Under the pieces are notes generated by a model. That model did not search any database. It was not told the origin of the DNA and worked only from the letters and a program-made list of their open reading frames with translations. 64,000 nucleotides of DNA from Nemopilema nomurai (lineage: Eukaryota; Cnidaria; Scyphozoa; Rhizostomeae; Rhizostomatidae), in assembly GCA_003864495.1 (NCBI GenBank), contig ML133405.1, forward strand, positions 1 to 64,000, in the 5' to 3' direction. A program made the position numbers and the translations under genes. Positions 12,381 to 25,800 of the stretch are shown in pieces; positions within the stretch are counted from its first letter, which is position 1, and each line of letters begins with the position of its first letter.

Positions 12381-13694
12381 GAGCGCGGCTAAACGCAGTT
12401 TTAACGCGATTTTGGTGCGGTTCAAACGCCGACTTGTTGTTGAAAGAAACAAGAGACGCTCTCCATATCAGGAGTGTTTTCAACTAATGCAAATCATGTC
12501 CCAAGAAGGGTGCCTATTACCTAAAATGGGAACAATATGCGTAAATAAGAGGATCTTTGCCATTACCAGCTTACGGTGTTCCAAAGTGAATCATCAATAC
12601 TTAATTTGCCGAGGTGCTTCTGCCAACTAAAATTCATGCAGCGGAAGTAAGCGAACAGATGTCTTGGTCCTTCTCGCCAGAGACTCTCATGAACGATAGA
12701 TAGGCCTGTTTACTTTTAGCGGCTGGTCAACGCAAGATTGTCTCGGTGGCACAACTGAGCATTCGCAATAGGCTTTAACTGCTGAAGAGGAAGAGGCAAC
12801 GCGTTGGTTAAACAAACTTGCATTGGCAAACTCATGTGTCACTTCGATGGACTTCGATGCTAAACATGGAAAAGTTCAATCGATGTCTCCTGAAGGCACA
12901 AAGTGATACTGAATTGCTGTCATTGTGATATTGATTGTGTCGTAAAAACGGCTTTGGTGAGGCAACCAGGCGTGCAAAAGTGTCAATTAGGGCAGAGAGC
13001 AAAGTGGAGTGGCCAGAAGATCATCATAAGTGAGGAATGAATTCACCGTTTTCATTTTGTAATTTATCTATAACATATCATCAGCATGTAAATTATAATA
13101 TATCGTTAAGGTTCAATTTGTTGTCAACGATTCATTGTACACACATACGCTTGTTGTGTTTTCAAAGTTCTAATATTTAAAGGCACCTACTAATAATATT
13201 TTTTAACATCTTACAATAAGCATTGAGTCATATTATCGCTTGAAAAAAACCTCCACTCTACAGTGACGATAATACAAAATGCTTAACTGTGAAACATAGG
13301 GCTACCGAGAAGGGGGCGAAATGGAGTAAAAGGGGGCAGAAGTGACCACCCCTATCTATGACAAAGTTCATTTGGGCAATCGAAACCATTCATGCCATAG
13401 TCGGAAACACACATCCCTCTCTAAACAAGAAAGCATGTAAGCACATTCCTACATTAATGTTCCTTGAATTTCACCGCAAGTATAGCTTTGAGCTACTCCC
13501 ATAGTAAATAAAAAAGCCTAAGGCCTCACATCAAGAAATAAAGTCATAATGATAATATAAGTATTTGTATAGGCGAATTTTGAGATTCTGAGAAAGACTC
13601 GTGAATGAAGTGCATCGCAAGATCGAGCATCTGGAATCAAAGCCTGGTTTCTTTTACGATTGCACATAATTAATTATATTCAATATTACCAATT
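12381..13694. other. Convergent intergenic region
   Basis: This separates the 3' ends of the receptor gene (plus) and SEC16 (minus) and should contain both 3' untranslated regions. Plus-strand AATAAA hexamers occur near 13506 and 13535, more than 1 kb past the receptor stop. Assigning either as the poly(A) signal is a guess. No further coding sequence was recognised. Confidence 0.5.
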
Positions 13695-13858
13695 TCACCT
13701 TCTATATCTATTTCGCTGTGTATTCATTGTTCTAGTCTGTTGCATATTGGCTGGGTTAAAAAATGCCGGCTGTTGTAGAGGCTGCTGTGGCGCCTGATCC
13801 ATAGGTTGTTGTTGTTGCTGATCAGTTTGGAGTTGTTGTTGCTGGTAGTGCTGATTTG

Positions 13859-13898
<40 letters not shown>

Positions 13899-16800
13899 TA
13901 TGGGGGCATTCTGGACCGCCTAAATAATCCAATAAATAATAATGTAACGAGTGTTTGTGGAGGAACGCAAAGAAGACTATCGAGCCGGTTAAACTATTTT
14001 GTTTTAAGGCACGTGAAAACAGCATCGCAGGCAACGAATGAAAGGAAGCACTGGGAAACAAGAGATAGAAAAACTTACTTCAGCCCCCTGTGTACTGGAT
14101 CCACTGACATCAGCATCTGAAACACGAGAGAATATATGGATAACTTTTTAGTATACATTTATTCAGACAAAATCATGTAGCATGCGTTTACATCAAAAAG
14201 GGAAATCGGACTCGAACACAGACTAGGAGAGCTCCACCGCAGTTGTAAATGGATGAGGGCCGCTGATTGTGCAAACAGAGCAGACAATCGGGATATTCCG
14301 GCCTCCGGTTTAATCCGGTTCTGATCTTATTTCGGTCCTCACTACATCCCGGTACCTAAATATTCCCGCGGTCCGCAACTGAAAGGGAACTTCGATTCAA
14401 TATGCAGTTGCTTCTTCCATGCTTCCTCCTAAAGTAAGTGCTGGCCAAAGGACTAATAACATCATCTCCTCTGACAAAATTTTAAAACACCCCGATTTAC
14501 CTAACCTCGCTATAATCCTTTGAATAACTGCAATCTACCCTTCTATCTATATAAATATTTCGCAACATCTCATTGGAACAAGGAAAAGAGATCCACCATT
14601 CCTAGAAAATAGTCGATATTGAGGCATTTGTCCCCCTTCCATTACAAAAATAATCTCGACCAGTTACTGATTTAAAAATGACTGCCTAATAGGATACTCA
14701 TGACCAATATTGATATAGAGTTGTAAAAGTGAAAAGATAATGTAGATAAGCGGTTTCTCCCGGGCATTAAAAGAAAAGTATTTACCTGCGCTACCATCGG
14801 GATTTTGCGGAATGAAAAAATTCATTGGGGCTGCTTGCGGCCCTCCCATCGGATTAAACATCGCTGGTACTGGCGGGCTATCAGTCGAGTCCACCTTATT
14901 GATGTTGCCGAAGGAATTCACGTACCGGTGGCCTATTGAGAAAGGAACAGTATTTTGGAACAACAGCAAAACAAGCTACTTTTAGGCCAGGGAATGCAAA
15001 CTTGAATCCTGTATGATTCGTCAGTTAACAGTCTCTTTACAACAACAAGAAGACCCTGTCTTGCGTTACTGTCAGTCATGTGAAAAATGAAGTTATAAAG
15101 CATACAGAGAAATGAGTAATTGTACCTCTTCTGCCCATTCCGTGAGCTGTTCTTGAAAACTTGCTTGGCACAGATGGAATTTTGGGCCCATCTGAAAAAT
15201 AAAATCGTATTTGTATGGTGCTGCGTCTTGCTTTGTAATAACTGACCACTATAGCCATTCACAATTTTTGACTACCACAAAACCGGCGTGGCCAGCAAAA
15301 CCGAATCTAGGGCTGGCAAATCATTAGACAATGAAGGAGAATCCTGTGCAAATAAAGTGGCTGATTCATTTACCCTCATTGTCACCAGCAACAAGATTCG
15401 TGTCCGACGCGTTTGGCTTTCTGTTCATCACTGGAGATGAGAATGTGTTAACTGCGGGCAGGCTCTCGAAATTATTCAAATTCGGCAAATTCGGCTTGAA
15501 AGCTGGGGTTCCGATCGGCGAGTCTGTCGGAGGTGGCGGTGGGGGAGCAGTGGTCTATGAAAAGAGAGTTTCCATTAAAACAGGAATTTTGATGATGTGA
15601 AAAATTGAGATTCTTATTTGGTACATGTGAGTGATATTGAGAATAGAGACAAAAGCTTAACGCAATCAGTTGTTCACCTGGAAACTCATCATAAGATAAG
15701 CAGAATATCCTAAATCAGCTATATTGCATGTGTACTAATAAATGAACAAACGAGGGTACACTGTCAATTGAAAAATAAGTCTAAATCAGATAGTGATGAC
15801 GTCATTTTGTTACCCACCTCGTTTGATGCATTCTTGTCAACCCATTTCCCTGTCTTTTCATCGAAATAAATCTAAAAAAGGATTGAATAAAAAATGAAAC
15901 ATTAGAAAGGGTTATCGGAAGATTTTATTAACCGACAGTTCTATAATTGGTTACTATTATTGACCGACTGTTGCACATTGGCCAATCTCATGTCACTAGT
16001 GAGATGACTTAATATTTCAATTCAAATACAGTAGGACCCATTGTGTTTTCACCATTTTGAAATTTTGCTACATTGAACAGTGATTTGTCATCGACGAGAA
16101 AACATTTGATTCTATCCTGGAGTCGAGAATTGCAGGACAGATTACTGCAAATCTTCATAACTTTGCATAACTAGAGTTGGAAAAATAATGGCCCCACAAT
16201 ACTCATAGAGACAGAATGACAATTTATAACGAAATTACCAACCGATTTGTCAGTGTCGTCTGGTAAGTCCGCTTCTTTTCTTCCACCGGTAAAACGTTGC
16301 AGTATTGAGAATGGCCACGACTGCAGAGGAGAACAACGGTAGAAAATTGTCAACGCCGTTTTGGCATTAGATAGGCAGGAAGGGTGTTACAAACATTTTG
16401 GTTCATATGGCAGTGTTTCTAGGACATATTCTAAAAGCTGTTGCAACTGTCCTACGCTAAATTGTGAGCAACCCAATCTGATGTTAGAGGCTCCAGAAAT
16501 GAAAACTTCGTGAAGGGCTTCAGTCCAAAGATAGATAAGACCTCAAAAAGTTCTTCTCGCTCTATCTAGTTAGGTTTAGATTGTGTATATTTTAATACTG
16601 AAAAATTTTCCACTATTCTTATGCTATTTTTAAAAGTCAAACTAAGAAGATTTCTCTCTGTTTTACAACTCTGTAAGAAGATTTACAACAACAAAATAAT
16701 AGTTACATTGTATATTTCACAAACCCTTTTAGTTTCAGCAGGCTTTCCAACTTCCTTCTTGTTGACCTTTGTGTCTGTTTTTACAGGCCCTGAATAAGGA

Positions 16801-19800
16801 AAACCAAAGGATTGTTGACTGGACTGAGCAGGAGCAAGTAGACTAGTCAAAATTGCAAGCAAAAAAAGCAAATCTAATCAAAATATCAAATTGAATTCAA
16901 TTTGAGACAGTTTACTCTTTGATACAGATAGATATAACACAAAATTTAAATTAATGAAATTGCAAGCAAAAAACTATCAAATCTAATTAAAATGCCATAC
17001 AGTTTACTCTTTGGTACAGATATAACACAAAATGCAAATTAATGACATTACATACCTCCACCCTGTTCTTTTTTTTCATTTTTCTTAAAAAATAATAAAA
17101 GTCAATTTCAGATACATCAAACGAAATAGAAATACTTGACAAAGATCAAAACCGTTCTTCCAAAGCCTAAACAGTAAACCTTTTCGAAGAATCAAGGGTG
17201 AATTTGGCATTAGCTTTTGGGTTCACAATAACCAATTTATTAGCTATAAGCTCACAATTTGCTTAACTGGAAAACGATGACTACCATCAATAACATAAAT
17301 TTTGTGTCTATTAAAAAGCTTCTAAGATGAATGACCGCTTGCTTTTTTATGCAAGCATCACCTACTAATTTCGCACTGCCTGGTGATTAGAAATGCATGT
17401 TGTAGTCAAAGGTCTACGTCTCAGGCTCTTGTATTCCTCTCATAATTCAAAGATTACAATTGCTAACTAATGTTTCTAGTAAAAGCCTGTAATAAAAGGG
17501 AAGCCATAAATAAGCAAGTGTAACATAATTTATTATCAGCAGCTGCCTACATCTGACAACTAGTCTCCACGGAGAGAATTCATTTTATTCAGTCGAGCTT
17601 GTTTAAAGGCATCCGAACTACTTGTTATAAGCGCTTAGCAAAGTTAATCATACATGGATAAAGGCGTAGAATATGATGAATACCTTTCCAATTTCATCAA
17701 AAATGCTTTTCTCTTCTTCGGGTTCTTCAGCATGATCAATACCAGTATTCAGACCGGGCTGGTAAGCTGAAATCCACGAGAAATTATGATAAACATAGCA
17801 AAGTAGATACATTATTTGAATATAGAAAGGTTTTCATTAGTTGAATATAAGAATTTGAAAGCTTGCCGACCAACATGCTTGTATATCAACAGCTGTCTAG
17901 AAAATGCAGCGATACATCAATCAAACAATACCCTAATGGTGTCTCAAAACGAAATGCTTGATTTACAGAGACTCCAAATGAAGCAATTAGTCGGCTGCGA
18001 CTTACAATTCTGTGAATTAGCATCCACTTGATTTGGATACGACGAAACAATGGGGGCTGGCTGCTGCTGCATATAGCCTTGCTGTTGGAACTGCCCTGGG
18101 TTAAAAAACGGACCAGGCTGTTGACCCTCGTGATTCCCAGCGAGTTGACCATTTTGATACTGCTGTTCAGTGACAATGGGCTGGTGCATTTGGATGCCAC
18201 CTTGTTGGTACTGTCCATCGTAGCCTGGCTGCTGATAGCCACCACTGTCCCACTGGGCATCACCTTGGTGCACATTATCGCTGGACTCTGTCTGCGCCTG
18301 GTACGTCTCGTTGTAGTTGCCCTGGACGTTCTCGGTGTAATACGCACCATCGGTTCTGTCCTGCTGCCAGTTTTGCACTCCTCCTGCGCCACCGTTAGCA
18401 GCTTGGTTTTCCCACTGCGTGGTATTTTCCATCTGCCAATGCGCAGCACTTGTATCCGTACTGGCCTGTTCATTGGCTCCAACTAGGTCGGATTGAGGTC
18501 GGTTGTCAGTCTGCGGCTCCACTGGCTGCTGGTGCAATCCTGGCTGCAATTCGGAAGAGCCCTTACTCTCATCATTGCCGTCTTGCGACGCTTGCGAAGG
18601 TGTCTCCATCCGCATGCTGTCTGGTGTTTCTGGGGGTGACACTGGTGTTGCTATGTGCCTTGGCTTCGCCGCAACGGCATCACAGGGCTGTAAATATGGT
18701 TTTACATACTGATAAGAAGGAATAGCATTGTATTGTGACATCAATAGTTTTTAAATTCGGCCTATGGAATGCCAGGAAAATTAACGTGGGAAATGTAAAA
18801 CGAAAACGTGTACTTAGATACATTAAGATAGAATTATTACATTACTGATTATCACTATTGGTTGCATGGATCTAACCAATATCCTCTAAACATACTTCCA
18901 AATCTACTTTACTTCTTAGTGTTCTTTCCTACTATTGTTCCGTAATTTTCTTACCTAATTTTCCTAACCAAATCCCTCAACAAACGATACTTACAGCCTC
19001 ATTACTTCGATCACGATCCCGAAACTCCACCACCTTCATGTACAATTCTGATATTGGGTCGTCGTAAGATTCCATCGACTGGTATTGCAGCCTTTCAAAA
19101 GTCTAAAATTGAAAAACAGTGCTAAGTTCCAACTGAACGAAAAGAATAAAAAATAAACACCGACCTTCTGAGTAAAAATAGTCAAGTAGTAGCTTTCTTT
19201 ACTATCCTAAAACTAAGGATATTTATCCAAAGTTTTCATACAATTGCTGTTAAAAGAATCTCTCTTCCTGTAGCTTTTATAAATTTTGTGCTAACGGTTT
19301 TGAAGTAAATCTGAAATCGCAGTACAAATATACCTTATACACCAGCAAGACCAGATCCAAATATACACATATAAAGTTAAAATACAACAGAATCTAGCAA
19401 CATAAAGACCAGTACATTGAAAAAGCTTCGTATTGAACATAATTTAGAATGATAAACTGCTTAGAAAGTGGAGATATCTCTTTAAAAATTAATGGCATTA
19501 GACTGACCTTTGCAAACAGGGCGATGAAACTATCTTCGTGATAAAAACGTTGAGAATTCTCCAGAAGTATGTGAGCTATTGATTCGCAATAGCTATAAGC
19601 CTATAATGAAGACAGAAAGGGCAAGTGAATGTATGGAATAAATATTCGAATTAAAAACTAAATTCGTGCTGGTTTTTGCCGCTTATATTAGGCTATTATA
19701 TTGACTAAATACAAAATTACTTCATTGTTTCAATACAGAACAGCTATTTAGAACTTTATGTAAATGCAGCAAAGAATTTAGCATCAGCAAAGAGTTGGTT

Positions 19801-22800
19801 TCAACTCAATTAAGTCTAGCACGAACACGAAGAATTAGGAAAAAGAGTGAAAAAGCATCGGGAATAAATCATGGTGCACCATCTCACTTCCTGGATCAGG
19901 TGTACAAATAAACAAACAAAAACCAAACCTCGGCCAGCATTCCAGCCTCTGCCAGTCTATTGACGTAAATCAGCTTCATACTCTAAAAGGAGAACAAACC
20001 AAGGTAACACCCAAAAAACTATGCAGAAACTTCTACATTTAGACTAAATTTTCTTACGAAGTGAAAATTTCTTACTTTGTCGCAAATTTATTCATTTTGT
20101 CCTGAGAATTAAAACAACTTGACGTATGAACAGTCTCAGAGAAACAGCGAAGAGTGTTTAAAGACACTGCCGTCGGTTACTGTTATGCTTTTAAAGGTGT
20201 GTCAAAAATGTGCGCTCTGGTCAGTTTACCCGCAGCTATACGAAGTTGGGGAATTTCATAATTGAGATTGCAACATTACTACTGCTCAAAAAATGGATAA
20301 ATTCAAAACAGGAGACGAAGAAGCAAGAATGGCATAGAGAGCAACTCACCTGTAATGCAGGAATGTAGGAGTCTTTCGATCTAAGCCACAGAGCATACTC
20401 GTACATCTACAAAATATCGAGTTGGACCGTCACCAACGGGTAGTGAGACACATGAGAGTGAAAAGAAACAAGATTAAACCTTCTCTTTCAGTTCAAACTC
20501 TCAAATTAATACAATGACTTCATTTTGCATCTATTTCTAACGGATAAATAAGACAGCCGACTAATGCACAGCGCTGAAGGAAATCTACTTATTATTATTA
20601 CTAGTTATACAAGTTATTATAAACAGAAATTTTGACAGAAGAGTAGAAAAATGACTTACCTCAGTCAGTTGTAAGCATTCATTCTTTGCCCATAGATCTG
20701 GCCTCGACATATTCTCGATATTGCTTTAAAATCAAAAATGGCATTATCAACTCAAATGTTTCCATAAATTCAAAGGTCAGGGTCCAGTATCCTCATTATC
20801 AGTTGAATCATGATGCTTGAGGACCGATGTGTATCTAAAGTGTAGCCTAATATGATGCCTTTTAGATCCTTTTATAACCTATTAAACAATGCGTGGAATT
20901 CATTGAATGTATCTGTCACACTCTTACCCTGAATTTTTGCCCTTGCACCGATTTTGCTGATGCCGGAAATACGTTTCTTAGAAGACGTCGCATCAAATGC
21001 AAGTCAAAATATGTATATTGAAATCTTTGGTATTCGAAAGTTAAAATAGAACTGCATTGAACAAATTCTCGTTTGTACATTGATCAACTGAAATATACCA
21101 AGAAATAAGCTCATGCTAAAATCAACCAGCCTTGATAATAAACATTTTTTTCCAAATAGAGAGGGGGAGGATAGAGTCACTTCTCGTGCTCACCTGTGGT
21201 CCTCGGCAAGAAGACATATTCTCGTTGCGTCTTCGCTGAGCGGTGAAATGCGAACATCTGACAGTATGTAACAGAGATGGGCTGCACCAACATTTCCTTG
21301 CAACCCTTTGGCAGAAAAATATTCATCAAATATCAATTTGTCAAAAATTAACACCAATTTATGAAGGTTGATTCTTTTCGCTGTCGCATGGAGAAAGTTA
21401 CAGAGGCAGGCTCTTAATCAAACGTAAACTCCCGTCTTCGGTATCTAAACAAAGGATGGCTTTCTGGGTTGCAAGCGAAGCAGTACTTATTCAATAGCAG
21501 TTGGAAAATAAAATGACGAACTAAAGTAAAATGATAACTAAACTAAAAACATTATGATAGATTTACAAATTAATTACTTTTGGCTAAATCTTAATTAATA
21601 ATATATAGATGAATAAAATGGAGAAACAGAAAGGCTTTGGTTGCATACTTAGCGCATCACCAAGGGACAGAATATCCTTCTTGTCTCGGTCTCTATGTTT
21701 CGTAGGGTTCGCAATAAGCATGGCCAGGTGTTCCCTCCAGTCCGCAGTTCCGTTCTTTACCGCATGGCACTGCATGGAGCAAGCATTTTAGATAAGCGCT
21801 GCGAGGGCGAAATTTTAATGTGCGGTGCAGCCCAATGAAGGCTGGAGCACTATGTCTTATTCGTAATAGCTACAGGCCACTTTTAAACAAAACTCTACAA
21901 GAAACAGCTATGATACAATACTTGCAGAGCGTTTAGTAGAGGCCGGTATCATTTCTAAGAAGTGCTTTTAATCAGTGTCTATCATCATGAAGCTGAGTTT
22001 TTGAAGGATAATGAATGAAGGCAAAAACAGAAAAGACAATAAGGCGTATGACTTACTGATTGCAGTGGAAGACCACGCCCACCCAGGTGGCCATAGAGCG
22101 ATACCAAGGAATCGTTATCCTCAAGCGATGCGATTAATCTAAAATGATAGAAACGAAAATTGAGAATTCAAACCAGGAGCTTATGCTGACTTGCGTAATA
22201 AAACTTGTAACTTCATTTGCCAAGATATTCGGGACCGTACGGAGGGTGCTTCAAATTAAGGGTCAGCTATTTCCAGCCATCATTTTCAATTGGGTATTGG
22301 AGGGTAGGCATCAGGATTGGGGCCTACTGTTAATATCAAATGACTACGTATCTCGCTTGCGCATGCCTCAAAACTGAAAGGCACTAGAATGCATGTACAC
22401 CAATTAATAGTTTCTTTCAATTCTACAGGCATCAATTCCTGGCATCTGCTTCAGAGCAACAGCAGATTTTCTTTGCAAGCAGGAGCCACAGTTTTCTAGC
22501 TTTATTCGGCAAGCATTTAGTAAAAATTGATGGCTGGAAACAGTTTTCAAAAACGACTTGCTTGAGAAAAAGGTACACAAAATAAAACATTTGCTTCTGT
22601 CTTATATAGGCAAACGTAGTAGCTCAATATTGAATACAAGCAGCGATGAACATCATCATGCTGAGGGGCTCTACCTGCTCATGACAACATGGTGGAGTTT
22701 GTGGTCCATTTTGTAAGACAGTGTTAAAGCATGTCCCCAAAGGTCGTGGTTCATTGCAAAGTCCAGTGCTTCCTGCAGATTGGCAATGGTGAAAACGTTT

Positions 22801-25800
22801 ATTGATACAAAAAAAAATGATATAAAAAATGATATAAAAAAATGATATAAAAAAATGATATAAAAAAATGATATAAAAGTAGGCTCAACATAACCAAGCA
22901 ACTGTCAAAAAATAACAAATACAGAGTACTAAAAGTTGTATCGCTAAAAGTTTGCAAATGAAAGCCCTGATAAAAAGACTTCTCGGAAAGTAGAGAAACT
23001 ATTACATAGGCTTCAATTACTTCATTTACTGTATTATTCTACATGTCAGGTCCTGGAAACAACATTAAAGCTATTGAAACTTCAATCGAGTCCAAACAGC
23101 TGATTTATGCGATGTCGTACTCTGAATAACTCGGTAGTCCACCCGTATCAAGATCTAAGGTATCACTTAAGTAATTATTTTTATCGATCCAATCTGAGGA
23201 TGCAACTCAGGCCTTGACAGTATCATTCCTCCAACTACTGAACACAGATCATCGATCAGCTGATTTTTTCTCCTACCTTGCGAGAACCTTGTATCAAATA
23301 CTCTCGATACTGCTGTAGAGCTGCCTTCTTCGACACCCTTGTGACTTCTTCCGGTGCGTGCAGACCAAGCAAATCATCTTCCTGTTGGCTTTCACAGCTT
23401 GCTTTGTGCTGCATCAGCATTTCCGCCACATCGGGTCCATCAAAAACCTGACAGAGACGTTTTGGAAATCAAAATTAAGAACACTTAAACAGAATTCTGA
23501 CCCTTACAGAAAACGAGAGTCGAATAGAAAAATCTCTAGTGAAAACAAACTAGATATTCAAATCACGTTTGGACTATTTATCCATCGCGTTTAGCAGATA
23601 GATGTAAACATTACAAAGAGAGAAAACAGTGGACTATCGCTTGAACTTGATCTGTAATCTAAACATGATTGAACGGCTAATGGATTTCTAACACTTTGAA
23701 GCACAATGTCCTAATGTAGCCCCAAAACACACTACTCCAAGTCAAGATTCCTATTATAAATTAGAGTGCAGTTTAAAGGCATCCTAATATCAATCTCATC
23801 AAAGTGGTGATTTTCAAGTTTGCTTACGTTCTTATGACTTCTTTTGGAAAATATTTGTGATGATTACAAAAACGAACGCAATCACAGGAATAGAAGGGGT
23901 GAATTTTGGGTTAGTTTTCTGGATACCCTTAATTATCACGTGGCTAAATCAACTCACTCCATTGTGCTTAACCAGCATTGCCATGTACTCCCACAAAAGC
24001 GCCATGGAATCGCAAAAATCCTTTTTCATTTCGGTGCTTGTCAGCCAATGTTTTGCTCTTTTCTTCGCGAACATAATAACTTTTTTCTTGCTGCAATCCT
24101 CTCTGCAGAAAAAAACAAAGTTAGTAGGATAGAGATGAAAGGAAGTCTTTTAAATTTAGATCAGAAACATGGAGCCTGTATTAAAAATGCATTGAATACC
24201 AAATCCCTACCTTATTAGAGGTCCAGGAAACTCTGCAAAGTCTGTCGTTGAAAATAGGTTCTGAAAGATCGATTTGAAATCGTCAATGTTAAATATAAAC
24301 TTACTACTTATAAGATAATGCTAAACAAAAATACTTTTACAAAGATATTTGCCCTGGATGAAAGACCTAGGGGCGTGGATAGAAATTTGGTTCTCCTGAT
24401 GTCAAAATTCTGACGTTGTACAGAAGTTGCTGGTGGAAATTTCCTGTCCGCCATACATAAAGAAAATGACAAAATCCAAACAAAGAAATGAAACAAAAGA
24501 GCCATGGATTTCCAATATCAAGGTACTAACGATACGACAGCAAAAATTAATAATGAAAGATAATTCATTGATTATTTCATAAACTAGATAGCATGCATCT
24601 CTCTTGAGAGCCATGATACCGAACACTCATAACGTGTAATTTTTGTAAAAAAGGAGCTGAAAAGTTAGGCCTAGAGACAAATTGATTCAAGATGAAGTAC
24701 CTTGCTTGGTATGCAAAGAACCGATGGCAATTGCCCTAAGCTTGGGTCGTTGGGGTTGGTAATAATGCAGGACCCAGCATTTGTGAATCTTGCCGTCAAA
24801 TGGGGCTTGTAGAAGTGCAGAGGGGTAAGACGCTCGATCGGTTCTGGTGTTCCTGGGGATCCAGAATCAAAAGGTTAGCAGGCACACATAAAGGACGTGC
24901 AGCCTTCGAATAAAAACTATCATTAAAAAGGACTTTGCAGTAATAATGTTTGAGTTCTAATTCTACAGATAAAATATTGAGTTACCAAGAAAATCCTACT
25001 TATTTTCATACGCGTCGCGAATCTCGTACATGGTTAATACTTTGAGACGGTGTCCAGTTATTTCTGGCCTTAGAAATAACATAAATCAATAAGGCTCCAA
25101 AAAAATGTTAACCAGAGAGGTGATGAACATTCTGCCACTGAAAACACACTTACTTTGTTCAAAAGTAGAAATCTCCTTTTTGCCCATAGCAAGTGTCTCG
25201 ATTTCGTAATCATCCAAAGGCTTGTTGTCAATAACGGATGAAGGTCTGCTGTCAATATCAACTTCCGAGTTAGTGGAGCTTCGGTACGACATCTGATCGC
25301 TGTGATGGGACCTCGCGTCCCAGTTCACACCTGGATAGCCGGGATACCCATAACCCGGATATCCCCAGTTTGCCATGTTGCTGAAATACCAGTTATAATA
25401 GTCAAAGTTGTAATTTTGCATGTATTGTCCATACTGAGAGTTCCAGGCCTGCATTTGCTGAGGGTCCTGATACCCTGGATACGGAGGCTGCATTGGCCCG
25501 CCTTGAGGCATGCCACCAAAACGTGGGTCCGCATTTGGTTCTTGTTGTTGGCCGTAGTACTGCGAGCCAAATGGCTGCTGGCCAAACTGTTGTGGTTGAC
25601 TAAATGCAGGTTGCTGTTGTTGTCCGTATGGCAGTTGCTGCTGTTGGCTAAATGGCTGTTGCTGTTGATGAAAAGGTTGCTGTTGCTGTTGATTGAAAGG
25701 CTGTTGTTGCTGTTGATTGAAAGGCTGTTGTTGCTGTTGATTGAAAGGCAGCTGTTGCTGTTGTTGCTGCTGCTGTTGATGTTGGAAAGGCTGCATTTGC

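Noticed and set aside
13806..14061. Leu-rich plus frame and Thr-Ala or Asn-Ser repeat frames
   Set aside because: They are shadow frames of the CAA/CAG repeat in the last SEC16 exon, whose correct frame reads Gln and ends at 13695.
14160..14280. tRNA-like B-box (gttcgagtcc on the minus strand)
   Set aside because: No A-box, anticodon arm or acceptor stem pairing could be formed around it.
25000..25068. Candidate extra SEC16 exon reading ITGHRLKVLTMYEIRDAYEN
   Set aside because: Its phase cannot join both neighbours in frame, whereas direct joining of 25154 to 24852 keeps phase and family similarity.
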